Assembly: GCA_964412395.1 (NCBI GenBank)
Contig: CAYPOY010000054.1
Coordinates: forward strand, 1 to 21,983
Direction of reading: 5' to 3'
Length of the DNA stretch: 21,983 bases
From: CAYPOY01 sp964412395
Lineage (GTDB): Bacteria > Chloroflexota > Anaerolineae > B4-G1
Shown here: piece by piece, positions 21,980-21,983 of the stretch
Layout of the letters: each line of letters begins with the position of its first letter
Numbering within the stretch: the stretch's first letter is position 1
Notes under the pieces: generated by a model
The model's input: only the letters and a program-made list of their open reading frames with translations
Databases searched by the model: none
What the model was told of the DNA's origin: nothing
Program-made: the position numbers and the translations under genes

Positions 21980-21983
21980 TAGA

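Overview
The window looks like a chromosomal segment of an anaerobic or facultative bacterium, most plausibly a Chloroflexota (Anaerolineae-like) lineage. This is an inference. It rests on the mix of genes (THEP1-type NTPase, membrane-embedded spermidine-synthase-like protein, lipoprotein foldases, a Roadblock/LC7 protein), on the C-terminal 'YLPVV' tail of an extracellular M6-protease relic, and on dispersed short repeats of kinds I associate with such genomes. No rRNA, tRNA or CRISPR array was seen.

Left half (about 0.2-13.0 kb): one long minus-strand gene cluster, read right to left. It starts with a consensus sigma-70-type promoter (TTGACA, 17-bp spacer, TATAAT) at 13002-13030 and a roughly 430-nt leader. 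It then encodes the three subunits of a molybdenum hydroxylase of the xanthine dehydrogenase/CO dehydrogenase family ([2Fe-2S] subunit, Mo subunit, FAD subunit with a Cys-rich insertion), an unrecognised 361-aa protein, both electron-transfer flavoprotein subunits (etfB, etfA), a split UxaA-type lyase (small SAF subunit and large subunit), a second, essentially identical large-subunit copy, a molybdopterin-binding-domain protein, and a NitT/TauT-like substrate-binding lipoprotein with an abnormal C-terminus. Spacing is tight and several joins overlap as ATGA. I infer a catabolic unit: uptake of a small organic acid or heterocycle, hydroxylation by the Mo enzyme, electron transfer to ETF, and elimination (loss of water or sulfite) by the UxaA-type lyase. 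The substrate cannot be read from the sequence.

The UxaA large-subunit gene is duplicated as a 1189-bp direct repeat (2263-3451 and 3743-4931; one substitution seen, outside the coding region). The 291-bp interval holds an IS630-type transposase relic and a 155-bp element with terminal inverted repeats. A second element with inverted-repeat ends lies at 8367-8481.

Middle (13.0-15.7 kb): decayed material. It contains a C-terminal scrap of an FGGY sugar kinase, a 26-bp tandem repeat, nested hairpins, an intact THEP1-like NTPase gene (minus) and a plus-strand M6 metalloprotease pseudogene that has lost its catalytic segment and changed frame.

Right (15.7-22.0 kb): a large polytopic membrane protein with a central spermidine-synthase-like domain (plus), convergent with and overlapping a lipoprotein-type protein-L-isoaspartate methyltransferase (minus); an SRPBCC protein (minus); relics including the start of hpt; a lipoprotein fusing a DsbA-like thioredoxin domain to a cyclophilin domain (plus); and a Roadblock/LC7 protein behind its own promoter (plus). 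The window opens with the last 42 codons of a birA-like gene.
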